A stretch of 64,000 bases of DNA. Source: Pilatotrama ljubarskyi (lineage: Eukaryota; Basidiomycota; Agaricomycetes; Polyporales; Polyporaceae). Below, one piece after another: positions 1 through 11,362 of this stretch. The stretch's first letter is position 1, and the number at the start of each line of letters is the position of its first letter. The notes beneath the pieces were generated by a model. It made no database searches and was not told the origin of the DNA. It was given only the letters and a program-made list of their open reading frames with translations. The stretch covers positions 775,994 through 839,993 of the forward strand of contig MU277673.1 of NCBI GenBank assembly GCA_022385805.1, given 5' to 3'. A program made the position numbers and the translations under genes.

Positions 1-128
1 GCCCTGCGACATCTGACGCTGGAGGTACAGCCGCGATATATACAGCAGGTCGGGGCACCTGCTGCTACCCAGACCTGAGCATCCCTCTCGGTCCACTCCT
101 CTCTAGATCTGCGTACAAAGCCTTCACT
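1..128 (+). promoter_or_regulatory. 5' flank of the lipase gene
   Basis: Short upstream stretch ending just before the first ATG of the lipase model at 129. It presumably holds the promoter and 5' leader, but I see no convincing TATA box or other element in it. Confidence 0.3.
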
Positions 129-1847
129 ATGCCGCAGCTCTCGCAGACTCAACTCGACATTATCCGGCTGACACATGCTAGACAGCTGAGGCAACTGGCG
201 ATCTCTCCTGCCAAAGAGGCTCTTGGTTCGAAGAAGCCTACGGACCTCCCGCCCCCTACCCCAGCAGAGCTATTGGCGTACATTCTCCAGTGGATTCAGG
301 ATAACCCAGGCGCTCTCCGGGGCGCGCGCGACACCCGTACGTATTCCATACTGATACCGTCAGCGAGCCGTGACCAAGGCTGATGCGTGCAAATGCTTCT
401 TAGAATGCAAGAGCAGTTCTCCAGACTCGCCAAACTGGGATGCAGTATTTCTTAGTTTCATAGAAAGCTGCGCCGTGTACTTGCGGTGAGTCCAAACCGT
501 CTAGGCCGTTCCACTGTGATTCCGCTCATCATGCTGCATACTTACGCTGGGTTCCCCTGCTCCAGCAAGGATGACGAGGTCACTAAGGCCACACTCGCTG
601 CACGCGCAGGCGACTACGACAAGGCCGTGGACCATCTCAGGGCTTCACAGGAGGACATCGACATTGTTGTCAGTATGGACCTCGCTGCCCATCGATCACA
701 GCACTCAGGCTGGGCTTTCCGCATTTCCTTGTAGGCCCGGGCTCTAGGTTGTACCTTCGTTCAGCTTTGTGGTACGTCCCCTGTTATGAGAAAGAGCCCA
801 GGCAGGTAAAGACTTCACGGTGTTGCAGATTTCGCCGAGCAAAGCCCCGAAGAAGCACTTATTCAGCAATCCGGAGCGTTCGCTGGTGTGTTCATAGGCG
901 ACGACGCGGAGAAGCCGTTCATGGGCATCGCCTTCAAGGTAGGTCACTCCCTTGGGCATATGTAGGGCCTACCTATCTGAATACTTGAATGCGCGAAACC
1001 AGGGGTCCGATAACAGAGACACGATCACGGACTTGAAATGGCACCCATTGCCAGCGCTTCAACGCCCTGAGATCGTATGGGGCGCCCCGACTCATCGTGG
1101 CTTTTACTTCGGCTTGTTTGGCCGATTCGCAGAGCAAGAGGACTCGCAGGCACAAATCCCTTTTGATTCATAGCATTCTCTCAAACAAATACCTTGCGAC
1201 TCGTCACTGAGATTCATCGTCACAGATGTTCTCCAGGAACAGCTCTCAATCATCTACGAGAACAATGCGAAGTTGCACTTCACGGTAGGTCTTACACCCA
1301 TTCTAGGCCAGAGGGCTCAGTAATGACCACTCTTCCTATCCGTCGGAATGTCCAGGGTCACTCGCTTGGCGGTGCTTACTGCACGTTGGCTTATGGAGAA
1401 TTCCTACGGCTTCAAGACGGCGGCGGTGCATTCTCGCGATACAACCTTGGCGACATGTACAGCTTTGCTGCTCCACGTACCTGTCTGCCGCCCTTCGCGG
1501 ATGAGGTTAACAAGCGCACTCAAGCAGGAGGCGGGAAGTACCTATTCCGCATCGTCAACAAGGAGGACCCGGTGCCCACCATGCCTCCGCCGCCTTTTAG
1601 CTGGGACATTGATTCCTTTCCCTTCGTGCACGTCGCTGGAGCATGGAGGATCACGGATCTTGGCCCGGAGAAGATGGCTGACGAGCCGCCGCCCGTCGTA
1701 CCGCCACCCTTTGACCAGATGGTCCCTGAAGACCACGGTGCGTAGAGTTTTCGGGCATACCAGCGCGGCCCGAAGATTGGCTCACCTGTGATATCTACAG
1801 ATGCTCGGGGCTACTATGCCAGCTGGCAGAAGACGCCTCACTCTTGA
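129..1847 (+). CDS. Class 3 lipase (alpha/beta hydrolase)
   Basis: Predicted triacylglycerol lipase or esterase of the fungal lipase class 3 family. The nucleophile elbow GHSLGGA is at about 1354-1374. The acid residue is probably the Asp in NKEDPVPTMP and the base the His in FPFVHVAG, so the whole triad is visible. Upstream exons give AFAGVFIGDDAEKPFMGIAF and LSIIYENNAKLHF, typical of the strands before the elbow. The gene has about eight exons. Clear joins include 336/425, 485 to the exon beginning CAAGGATGACG near 575, and 1737/1801, the last coding exon ending at the TGA at 1845-1847. The N-terminus shows no signal peptide, so the enzyme may be intracellular, unless a further 5' exon lies outside the window. 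The ATG at 129 is the first in a long open frame. The assignment to class 3 is secure; the substrate is not known. Confidence 0.85.
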
Positions 1848-2509
1848 GCCTCCATTCACACGCAACTTGAACATCTCAAATTTGAACATGAAGAACTGAA
1901 GCGGCACAAGAGGAGGCCTGTGCTCGAAGCATGTATCTAGCGGTCATCCAGCGGAACGACTGCGCATTGTAAGCGTGCTGTATCTACTTGTGTTCAATTG
2001 ATATCTTGACAGTTCCAGGCTGTTGCCCCTTGCTCAGCTAAAGTCTGCAAAGATAGTACAGTTGCGTGTCATGCATGTCTCTTTAAGTCGTTAGGATTCC
2101 ATGTTGATACACAGTGCACTCTTACTTGCCAAGGTATGTAGTACTTGCGAGAACGTCCCAGGGCGCGTCCAGTTAGCCTAAGATCATCGAGGTTCATGTA
2201 AGTAACATGGGTCCGGATGGAGGTAAGTCAAGAGTTTACATGGTATAGTACCGGTCGCTACGAGCGGCCTGAGACATAAAACAAGAGGAGAACATACAAC
2301 AGTCATCGCTACATGGTCCCGCGGCTGCCCGCTGCCTTCCTACTCCTCAGCTACCCAGCCTGCAGCAATTCCTTGCCGTCCCAGCCGATTATATGATACT
2401 ACCCAACACCGCCCAATGTCTGATGCCATACCATTACATCGTGTGCATTAGTTCGTACCATTGCGTGGACGTTCGTGCGTTCGTGACAGCTCATGGCCAG
2501 ATCCCAGTG
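1848..2509. other. Convergent intergenic region
   Basis: Lies between the 3' ends of the lipase (+) and the RhoGAP gene (-). It is somewhat AT-richer than the flanking exons. I see no gene, repeat or RNA in it; it probably contains both 3' UTRs. Confidence 0.4.
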
Positions 2510-5500
2510 CTAGTCCGATGCGTGGCGCCCATGGCCGGCCGACCGCTTGCTGGGACTCGAGTGGTTACTCGAGTGGGCCGACGAGGTCGGTGACGGCGTC
2601 GCGGACGCGAACGCTGCCGCTGCCGCGGTGGACGACAGCGATATGCCCGTCTCGTGTGTGCGCGCTGATGCAGCCGCGGACGACGGGCGGGGCGGAGCGA
2701 ACGTATTCCCCGAGCCTCGGTCGCCAAAGCCGTCTGATAGGTCTATCTGCCGGGAGGACCGCTTCGACGACGGCTCGCGCGAATGGGACTCGTTCGTATT
2801 CGCGTACGTTGAGGAGCCCGACAAGGAGTGAGTTCCTTCGAGTGGCGGTGGGAGTGTAGGCGTGAAGGACGACACGCTCGCGTTACCCTCCGGCGACGAC
2901 GATGCGTTACCATACGGTGGTACCCGGACCTGATCGTCGAAGAATTGGCCCGCCCGGATGGATGGTGGCTGACGCGCAGGAGAGCCCGCGTGTTGACCCG
3001 CGCGCAGAGAAGGGTGGATGCTGTTGGTTGGACGTGGAGGGAGCTGAGGGGTGAAGTCCTGCGGAGTAGGCCTGGGGCCATCATTGGACGAGCGCGGAGA
3101 GATCATCGACTTCGGTTGTCGACGGGGTGATGTTGGTGCAGGGGGTGGCGGCATATTTGATATCTTCGTATGTGTAGATCCGTACGAGGCCGACGGGACA
3201 CCGTCGTTGAGCGGAGCAGGCGGTAATGGGGGTGACGCAGTCTGCGAGAATAGGACATGGGCGTTGGTGATCAGGTCTTCCATCAGCGAATCCTGTGGAC
3301 GAGTCTCAGTAAAAGGTAGAGAGGCTTTCGCATGCGAGCGGTAATGTCGTACCTTCCACGACTGAACGCTGAGCAGGTCTGCTCCCTTCGGCATCTCGTC
3401 TTCCCCGAAGATCACGGACCCGAACACGATTGCGAGGTTCCTGGGATCCATCTTATTCTTGTCCGAATGAGATGCTACCTTGGCGAGGTGCTCCACCAGA
3501 GCCTTGAGCGTCGCCTGGTGAATAGCGGGCAGCCTCCGCATCTTCGAACGGAGGACAGCGAAGTTGTTCGCTGCGTGCTCGTCTAGTTGATCATGAGACG
3601 CGCGCGCTGTACGAGGGCCGGGAAATGAACGTACCGAAACCCTCCGTATGCTGGATCCGTTCCTGCAAGGGGAACTTGAACACAGGCTCCGGAAGTTCGC
3701 GCAAATACATCTGGCACAAGAACAGCCCGTTACAGCTCGGCACGGACATGATGAGCGTGTGCTCGCACCTTCAGGAACGATGATACCGAGTAGACGTCAT
3801 CCGTTGTCGGATTGAACTGGAACGCAGCCTCATTTCGTTCGATTTTGTGTTGCAGCTATGAACAATCGTGAGTAAGCAGACCAGTCGATGCCGACGGCGG
3901 GATGCAGCCTACCTCCTGTATTGCCGCATGTCTGCCGGACACCTGCAATCAAGGTTCAGGATACATGGGCTGCCGTATCGCCTCATTACGCTGCGACTTA
4001 CGCGATAGATGCCCTCAGCATCCAGGCCTCGCTGCTCGATGTCCTGAATGCATATCCGTACGATCTTCGGAATCTCGCCATCAGGCAGGCCCCTCGCCGT
4101 CGCGTAGTCCACCAGGCTGACACCGAAGATGAGGTCCTTGCATTCGCCGACATTGTAGTTGTAATAGTAGACCGGCTTCGGGGTGGCAGCGGCCAGCATG
4201 CGGGGTATGGCATCTGCGATGGCGGCGCTGTCTCGCTGCGGCGTGATCTTCTCGACCATGCGCCTCCCGTGCTCGCATAGCTGACTCTGTGTCGCCGCGG
4301 CGGCGCTGCGATAGAGAGGCGTTCGAATTAGTCTTGACCAACATCTGACAGTACGTGGGAACTCGGAAGACCTACGTCAAGTTGTCTGTATACACCTCGA
4401 GAACCTTCTTGACGGTTTCCGCAGACTCCCGTACGAAAGACTCAAGTGACTATGAGATGTGAGCTTTCAATCCATACAAGGAATGTCAGCAACAACCAAC
4501 CTTGAATCCGGACTCGAGGATCTTGACTCGTCGGATACGAAGCGTTTCGAGCCAGTGCACGCCTTTCCTGTACTCCTTGTCTGCAACAGATCCCACTTGA
4601 GTCAAGGACCAGGACGAACTCGCGCCACCCACTGACCTGCCTCATCCGCCTCGCGCTTGGCGCGCACCGATCTCAGCGCGTTATCAGAACGCCCGCCGTC
4701 CCTCGGGTTCCCGCCCTTGTCCAGGAAGGTCATGAGCTGATTGAGCTGCTTCTTTCCCTGGTGCGCGAGGTCCTGCAGCGCAGTGGACGTGGACGCCGAG
4801 GGTGATCGGTTCCTTGCGGCGTTTGCGCTGGACGACGGGCGGCGGTCGAGCGGCCTCAGAGGCTGCGGGGCGGTGACCACTGGGCGCGCACCGTTGGTGC
4901 TGTGGGAGTGTGAGTGAGAGTGCGAATGAGGTTTCGTCAGGGGAGGCATGTTGTGATGTCCGTCATTGGGCGAGGTCGGGGAGAGCGGCGCTGCAGCGGC
5001 GTTCCTGTACTCCTGGGGCAGACCGTCAATATGCCATACCTCGCAGTGGAAGACGTAGTAAGATACGGACTTCGGCTTCTTGGCATTTCTTGAGATACGT
5101 CCGCTTCAGCCGAGGGAGGACGTTCTCCGCATAATCGGCATGAGCCGTAATCGCGTCCTTCAGGTCTTCCCGGACCCGTTTGCGGATCCGATCTTGCTCC
5201 TCCTGCCATGCACCCACCTTGCGTTCGCACACATGTCCTGCAAGCGTGCAGAATACAGCACGTACCTTGAAGTTCGCCAGCGGCTCAATGACATGGCTGC
5301 CCAAGTTCTCCAGGAAGGCGGTGCGCGTGCTCGCCTCTGCCGACCGCACCGCTTGAACACCGAGCGCAGCACACAGCGCGGAGTGGAGCAGACACACCTC
5401 GCTCGACGTTGTCCGTCACTTCGTTCCATGCGACGCGCGTCGTGGTGAGCTCGATGCGGTCGTCCAGGAACGCGTCGATGGATTTGGACTTGCGGTGGAG

Positions 5501-5788
5501 CTTGAGCAGCGCCGCCACACTATGCGGGCAGCATGAAGGACGCGCAGCGCTCTCGAGCCAGAGACGACTCACTATTGCTCCTCTATCCGTTTCCTGCACA
5601 CGCATGCGCCCTGTCTATCATCCTCAGGCGCGGGGCATGCAGGCAATGACGCACCTTTCTTGGAAGAAAGCGAGGTAGGACTCGGTCAAGACCTTCAGAT
5701 GCAGTTCAAACAGGTTCGTCGCGCTCTGCGCAGCGTCCATCGCGGGGGCCTTCGCCGCTGCTGCGGCGGCCTCCGTGGAGGAGGACAT
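2510..5788 (-). CDS. F-BAR domain Rho GTPase-activating protein
   Basis: Predicted regulator of Rho/Cdc42 GTPases at curved membrane. The first exon (5788 to about 5655, start MSSSTEAAAAAAKAP) opens an FCH/F-BAR region rich in helices, seen in pieces such as FELHLKVLTESYLAFFQER and KSKSIDAFLDDRIELTT. A low-complexity linker follows with a (His-Ser) repeat near 4895-4930. The RhoGAP domain then starts with GVSLVDYATARG and contains AEGIYRVS, whose Arg is the expected catalytic arginine finger, YLRELPEPVF, and the late helix KMDPRNLAIVFGSVIF. The C-terminal third is a Ser/Pro-rich, probably disordered tail ending at 2510. The order resembles the Rgd1/Rga7 type of fungal RhoGAP. I did not resolve every intron; a DEP domain between the two modules, as in Rgd2, was not evident. 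The family call is firm and the exact exon chain only moderate. Confidence 0.85.
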
Positions 5789-6387
5789 GGTGATGGTGTG
5801 GAGGTGAGACGGACGGGTGCAGAGGGAGCGGCGGAGTGAGAGGAAAGGCTGAGCCTGAGTGCGAACGCCTCCAAGTCCGAGCCCGGCCTCTCCTCAGATC
5901 AGCCGCGCGCCCTCCCACGTGGCTAGACGTCACATGCAGACGCGATATGGGATAGACGCGCGCGCTCATCCAGGCATCCTACGTCCTCCAAGTAACAGCC
6001 CGGCGCCGCTCATGATGCTGTCGAGAGAAAATGTTTCGTACCCAAGACGTCTGGGGTACTGAGATTCATCGCTGGCAGCCCGGACACATGGGAGGACGCT
6101 CGAAGAAGACGCTCCGGACCTGTTCGGACGATACTTCATTCGAGGGGAACCTTATGGCGCCTCATATCGCAGCGGTATACACTATGACTACGTCGTACAA
6201 CTACACATTGCAAGTCGTATTACCTATAGTACACGTCGTGAAGTCGTCAACGGCCAGCATCGTCAGTATAATTATGGCGAAAACGGGAGCGGGAGCGGGG
6301 TCCGTGTGATGGTCAAGAGCAGAACGATGCTGGCGAATATCGGGAGGGAACCCGTAAGAGAGGTAACAGAACTGAATGGGAGAAGGG
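5789..6387. other. Intergenic region between RhoGAP and Ste20-like kinase genes
   Basis: Holds the RhoGAP promoter and the 3' UTR of the kinase, both on the minus strand. The open frames here are short and unsupported. I see nothing further. Confidence 0.4.
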
Positions 6388-8554
6388 TCATGATCGTGCA
6401 GGCTTGGGCTCTGAGCGGATGTCAGCGAACGAGCTCAGGTCCACGGCAGGAGCGGTACTCACGGGACATGTTACGGCTCGCGGTCCGACCGAGGACGCTC
6501 CCAAACGCCTTCTTGAACGTCGGCGTCGGCGCAGGCGCAGGCTGAGGGGTGGGAGGCCCCTCCTTCTCCTTCTCCGGATCCAGGTCGAACTTCCCCGCCA
6601 GCTTCCGCCACAGCCTTACCGGCTGCGCCTTCGCGTTCCCGATAAACGACGACGGCGGGGTCGAAGGTCCGGAGGGCGAACTCGTCGACGACAGCGCCGA
6701 CACTGAGGAGCGGGAGGAGCCCGAGGGCGACGTCGACGGCGCGGGGGCGGCGGGTATATGCAGCGTGGCGAGCTCGGCGCTCTTCGGCGAGCCGACGACC
6801 GGGATGCCCCCTACGTCAACGTCGGGCTCGCGGTCCGTGTCCGAATCAGAGTCGCTGCTGCTCGAGACGGGCACCACGACTTCCGTTATCGAGTCAATGG
6901 CATGATGCTGCTGCCCGTCGTCGAGGTGATGCCGCGCACCGGCATTCATATGCATCGACTGGCTCGACCCGGAACGGCTTCGCGCGTGCAAGCTTCGCGA
7001 GAGGCCACTTCGGTGCCGTGCTCGGATGTGTAAAGCGTACGCCTCCGCCTTGCTGTGCCCGTCCAGGGCAGCATGATCGCCGTCGTCAACGCCTTCTACC
7101 ACGCCACCGCCACCGCCGGTGTCGGCAGGAGGCCCATGCCCGCCATTGCCATCGCCGTCCTCGATTTCGAACACGCTTTCAGGCGGGACGGCGCTCTTTG
7201 GACGGTGCGCGCGGCTGTACACCGACGTCGTCGGCGACGCCGGGAGGCTCGACGAGAAGTCCCAGCTGTCCATCGTCGCGTGCGTGTGTATCGATGGCTG
7301 CTTGCGGCGCTCCTGGCGCTGCGTAAGGGGCGGCAGCCCGCGAAGGATCGTGCTGCAGAGATAGCTCGGCTTCCTTGCGTGCTTGAAGAAGTTCATCTGG
7401 AGGAGCTCCGCGGCGGTCGGTCGCTTCGCTGGGTCCTTGTTCAGACACATGCCCACGATCTCCGCGAACGCGCTCGAGTAGCGGTTCGGGCCCGCGTTCC
7501 GGTCGAGCTTGGGCGGCTCGTCCGTGACGGTGAGCAGGAGCACCTTGTGCGGGTCCATGCGCGAGCGCGGCGCGCGGCCCTGCGCGAGCTCGATCGCGGT
7601 GATGCCGAACGACCAGATATCGGCAGAAGCATCGTACTGCTTTCCATTGATGACTTCAGGGGCCATCCAGCACGGCGTGCCGACAAAGGACTTGCGCTTG
7701 CCGAGGATGGATGGCCGGTGGACAGGCGATACCGGCTGCGCACGCGAATGGGAATGCGAGTGTGAATGCGAGTGCTGCCGCGGCGCCGGGTTGAAGTTGA
7801 TTGTTCGCGACTTGGTCGTGGTCTGCGACGCGGGGGACTCTTCGTGGTCCCAGAGGAATGCGGCCACACCGAGGTCGCCTAAGAGGACGGTGCCGTCATC
7901 ATCGATGAGCAAGTTGGCCGCCTTGACGTCTCGGTGAATCAAGCCGTTGATGTGCAGGTAGCTACGCGTCGGGTAGTCGGGTAACGCGAGGGGGACAAAA
8001 CCGAGGGACTGGTTCGTGAAAGAGCGCACGGTGAGAGACGAGGACGCTCACTTTAGCCCCTGCAACGCCTGCTTGAGGATGCAGCGAATGACTTCCTCCT
8101 CGAGCCCCGCGGGCCACGCGTAGCGCATGACATCGGCGACACTGCCGGCGTTCATGAGGCGCATGGCGATGTACAGCTTGTGGCCGTCGACCCAGGAGCC
8201 ACGGACGCGGAGGACGTTGGGGTGCTTCGACAGGGACATGAGCTGGGTCTCGTTTTGGAGGAGTCGGAGGGCGCTGGGCGGGAGGCGATCGAGGTCGAGG
8301 ACCTTGAGCGCGCAGGCGATAGGGAGGCCGCCATCGGCAGGGTGGTACTGTGCAGCGTAGACGATAGAAGAGGCCCCGAAGCCGATGGGTGGGCCAATGG
8401 TATAGTCGGAGGAGTTGTTGCTGCCCCAGATCCACATGTGAGAAAGAGAGAGAGAAGGGTTGAGTAACGCAAGCCACTCGCACCTGTATAACTGCCACTC
8501 GTCCTCGACCGCGCCGATAAACTTTCTCGTTAGATGCTCGGTGACGGCGTTCAT
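6388..8554 (-). CDS. Ste20/FRAY-like serine/threonine kinase
   Basis: Protein kinase of the Ste20/SPS1 (FRAY-like) group. Start at 8554 (MNAVTEHLTRKF). A 63-nt intron (8483-8421) joins DEWQLY to SNNSSDYTIG, ahead of the P-loop IGFGASSIVY. Catalytic landmarks are all present: Lys in CALKVLDL, IHRDVKAANLL, DLG in place of DFG, the group signature GTPCWMAPEV, and ADIWSFGITAIELAQG. A second intron separates ALQGLK from YLHINGLIHRD. The segment between DLG and GTPCW is enlarged to about 60 residues and carries a (His-Ser) repeat. The C-terminal half is Ser/Pro-rich and probably disordered. A donor at TCC/GTGAGTACC near 6468 suggests a last small exon ending at 6388; without it the frame would stop at 6422. 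Ste20 kinases act in polarity, septation and stress signalling; the exact role here is not known. Confidence 0.88.
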
Positions 8555-11362
8555 CCTCGGGGACTGAAGGGTGCGGCGGGCGGAGTTGACAGGGAAGCAG
8601 GAGGCGACTTATAGCACACCCGTCGCGAGTCGGAGAGAAGTGCTGGTGAAGTGAAGGGGGCAGTCCTATCGGGAGGGAGACGATGGTGGAAGAATGAAAG
8701 CAAGATTGGGCATGATCAGCCACAGCACGTTTGGGTGTGGCCAACGAGTCGCGTAAGGGCGGCTTAGCGGACAAGACAAGCGCCCGCCGAGAGGCCCGAG
8801 GTTACCAACAAAGGGCTGATAAACTTCTGATGCGCGGCGAACGTGTGTTGTGCCTTCCCCGCTTGTGTCGCGCCACCGGTGCAGTCGTCGCTCACTGGTG
8901 ACTTTGAGGGCGTCGGTGTCGCGCTGGACGACGAGTGCGACGGCGGGGACGGGGAGGAGAATGTCGGGGAATGGGACCGAGCTGGTATGCAAACGCAAGC
9001 CAAGCCGCATTTGCATGGCTCGCAGGGCGCCCCTTCTCGGCAGGTCGCACGCCAAATATAGGGGGCCTGTGATTTCTGCACGCTTCTCGTCCCAAGCGTA
9101 CGGGCCATCACTGCCGTATTCGCCACTCGACGCAGGGGCCTTGCACAGCTGCTCATATCGGGGAATGCTCACAGATGAACGCCGTCCGCGTATGTACCGT
9201 CCTGCAAGCTCGCACCTCCGAGCGTTCTCATGTCCACGAAGATCCGGCAAGGTTAGACGGCGCGCTGCACAGAGTGCGCTTCCCCGGTCGGATGCACCTT
9301 CGCGGGCTGTAAAACAGACGCGCTGGTGGACGCAGAGCTGCGTTCGGGCGTAGCAGATCGCCCTGCCATGGACCCTGGAATCTACAACGAACGAGGCACG
9401 CTCCGCCTTCTCTCGACTGTTGCCACTGACGATCCTCGTCGACGCTCTCTGGCCCACGCGAAGGTTTCATGAGCAGCGCGCACGAGAGCCAGTCGAAGGT
9501 GTGGAGTGGTCTCGCTCTGCATGGCGCAATAGATCTTCTACGACCCTACCTTGAGGCTGCTCCAGCGTGCTCCAGAGCCCGTGCCTCATCTGATGCAGCT
9601 CTGCGTGGACAATTTCGATGTCGCATGCCAGGGCTGCGGCAGGTAGTCGTCTGTGCGTCGGACGGAGCTCGGAGGTGAGAGCGTCGACCGGAGAGCTCGA
9701 GAAAGGCCGCTCTCCGGGTGCCTGTGAGATCGAGTACGTGTGTTTCACCATCGACTCCGGAGCGTACGGTCCTAAACTACGAAAGGATAGGTGCAACTGA
9801 CCAGTCCGTGTAAGTACACAGTGCACAGCTGACACGGAGTACGGCTCGGCGCAGAAGAACTTCATGGAGGCCCGGGAGCTTCGCGAACATGTCAACTTCG
9901 CTGGTGCAACGCCGAAAGAGGCAAGCGTAGTGTTCAGTGCAACTCGTCCATACGATTCTTTGCGGAGCACGCCGTTCATTGAGCGGGGACACTAAATTCT
10001 ATATCGCACACATAGAGATGCTAAATGGATACGTACAATACAGCTATGCGTTGCTGTGGTGGCTTGCCTTCCTGGACTCATCTCCGCTCGCGACCTGGAT
10101 ACTGCACTGCCGACACGCCGGATTCGTGGGACATGGCGCGCTGCTGAGTACCTTGAACTTCTCTCTAGGACTAGTGAACTCGCGAGGCATTCCCGTAGGC
10201 CTGTAGATTCGCGGACAACCACCCCCTGGAGGAGCTCTTATGAAGTGATCACCACAAAGTCACCACCAGTGCCTTTCCAGTCAGAGTCAGCGAATGCAAG
10301 CGCACGACTAAATCAAGCATACAGTGAGGCGGCGAAAGTCTCTTCGATCCAATGCACTCCACAGAGACACGCTTTGCGTGGAGACCAAGCTCCCCAGCTG
10401 GGGATGAGTGAGTCCGATGGTAGCCCAGTACAGCATTGTGAGTTCTAGGTTGCCTCAGTGACAGTTCCGCCTGTAGTCCTGGGTGAATCGTCTGACGACT
10501 GGCTCCTTTGTCAGGCCTGTCAGGAGTGGAGGGGGCTGCAATCCGATGAACAGAGCCCTCAGCCCGGGGCCCCGAGTTCATGGGGAGTGTGGTGCGCTCC
10601 CACCCGTTCCGGAAGACAGATTCCGAGCAAGCAAAATGTTTGTCTCCGCACAGCAGAAACACAGCCCAAGAACCTGCTCAACCGTAGGTCCAGAGACGGT
10701 CCTATAGCAGCGGGCTGGGGCTTTGTCAGAGCCGAGCGTGCTACGCGCGTCCGAGGTTATAAATGAAAGCGAGCGCGTCGAGAGAGGCGGCGAGCCAATC
10801 AGCCGGCGGGAGTTGAGCGAGGTAGATCGTTGAGCAGCGACGCCGGAGTCGGATCGATCGTATCCAGCGCGAAATCTGCGGTCGATTTGCGTCGGTATCC
10901 TTTTTCCTGCGGGGTTCAGGGTGCGCTGGGGGGAGAAGCTGGAGGGCGGGGACCGACGCAGGACGACGTCGACGGGCCGCAGAGGTGGCGAAAAGCGCGA
11001 GGTGTTTTCGGATGAGATGGGAGCAGGAGGACGGGTGCGCCACGACGCTCGGGCGCACACGGTTGGCGAAGGAGATAACGGGGAGGCGAATGGCAGGAGC
11101 AGGTGGAAGAGGCCGAGCCACGGTTACGTAATGAGCTAAAGAGGCAGGCGACCGGAATTTTCCCGGGGTAATCTCTGGGCTGTGATTGGCTGGGGAGGGG
11201 TGCGATAAGAGATCCGGGATCGAGGGTTCCGCATATGGAATGCTGATGTAAGAGGGGAAGCTGGGACTGGGAGGAGTTGATATCTCTCTGGCCCTGCCAC
11301 ATCGCACCGCGTCTCGTCAGACTCCCGGTGCTCTCTCCCTCTCCCTCCATCTCCTCCCGTAC
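8555..11362. other. Long stretch without a recognisable gene
   Basis: About 2.8 kb between the divergent Ste20-like and SRPK genes. Both strands carry open frames of 100-260 codons (for example minus 9457-8666 and minus 9979-9467), but they are GC-driven, overlap on both strands, and match no family I recognise. CT-rich tracts just upstream of 11363 look like a basidiomycete core promoter for the SRPK gene. A poorly conserved or non-coding gene cannot be excluded. Confidence 0.4.

Noticed and set aside
2461..3130. Plus-strand frames opposite the RhoGAP tail
   Set aside because: They are antisense shadows of the Ser/Pro-rich tail; the minus strand carries the continuous, motif-containing frame.
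7055..7765. 236-codon plus-strand frame
   Set aside because: Antisense to the Ste20-like kinase domain, Arg-rich as expected for the complement of GC-rich coding sequence.
8666..9457. 263-codon minus-strand frame with Cys-rich patch
   Set aside because: No family pattern, overlaps equally long frames on the other strand, and ends in a low-complexity stretch; kept only as part of the gene-free region.
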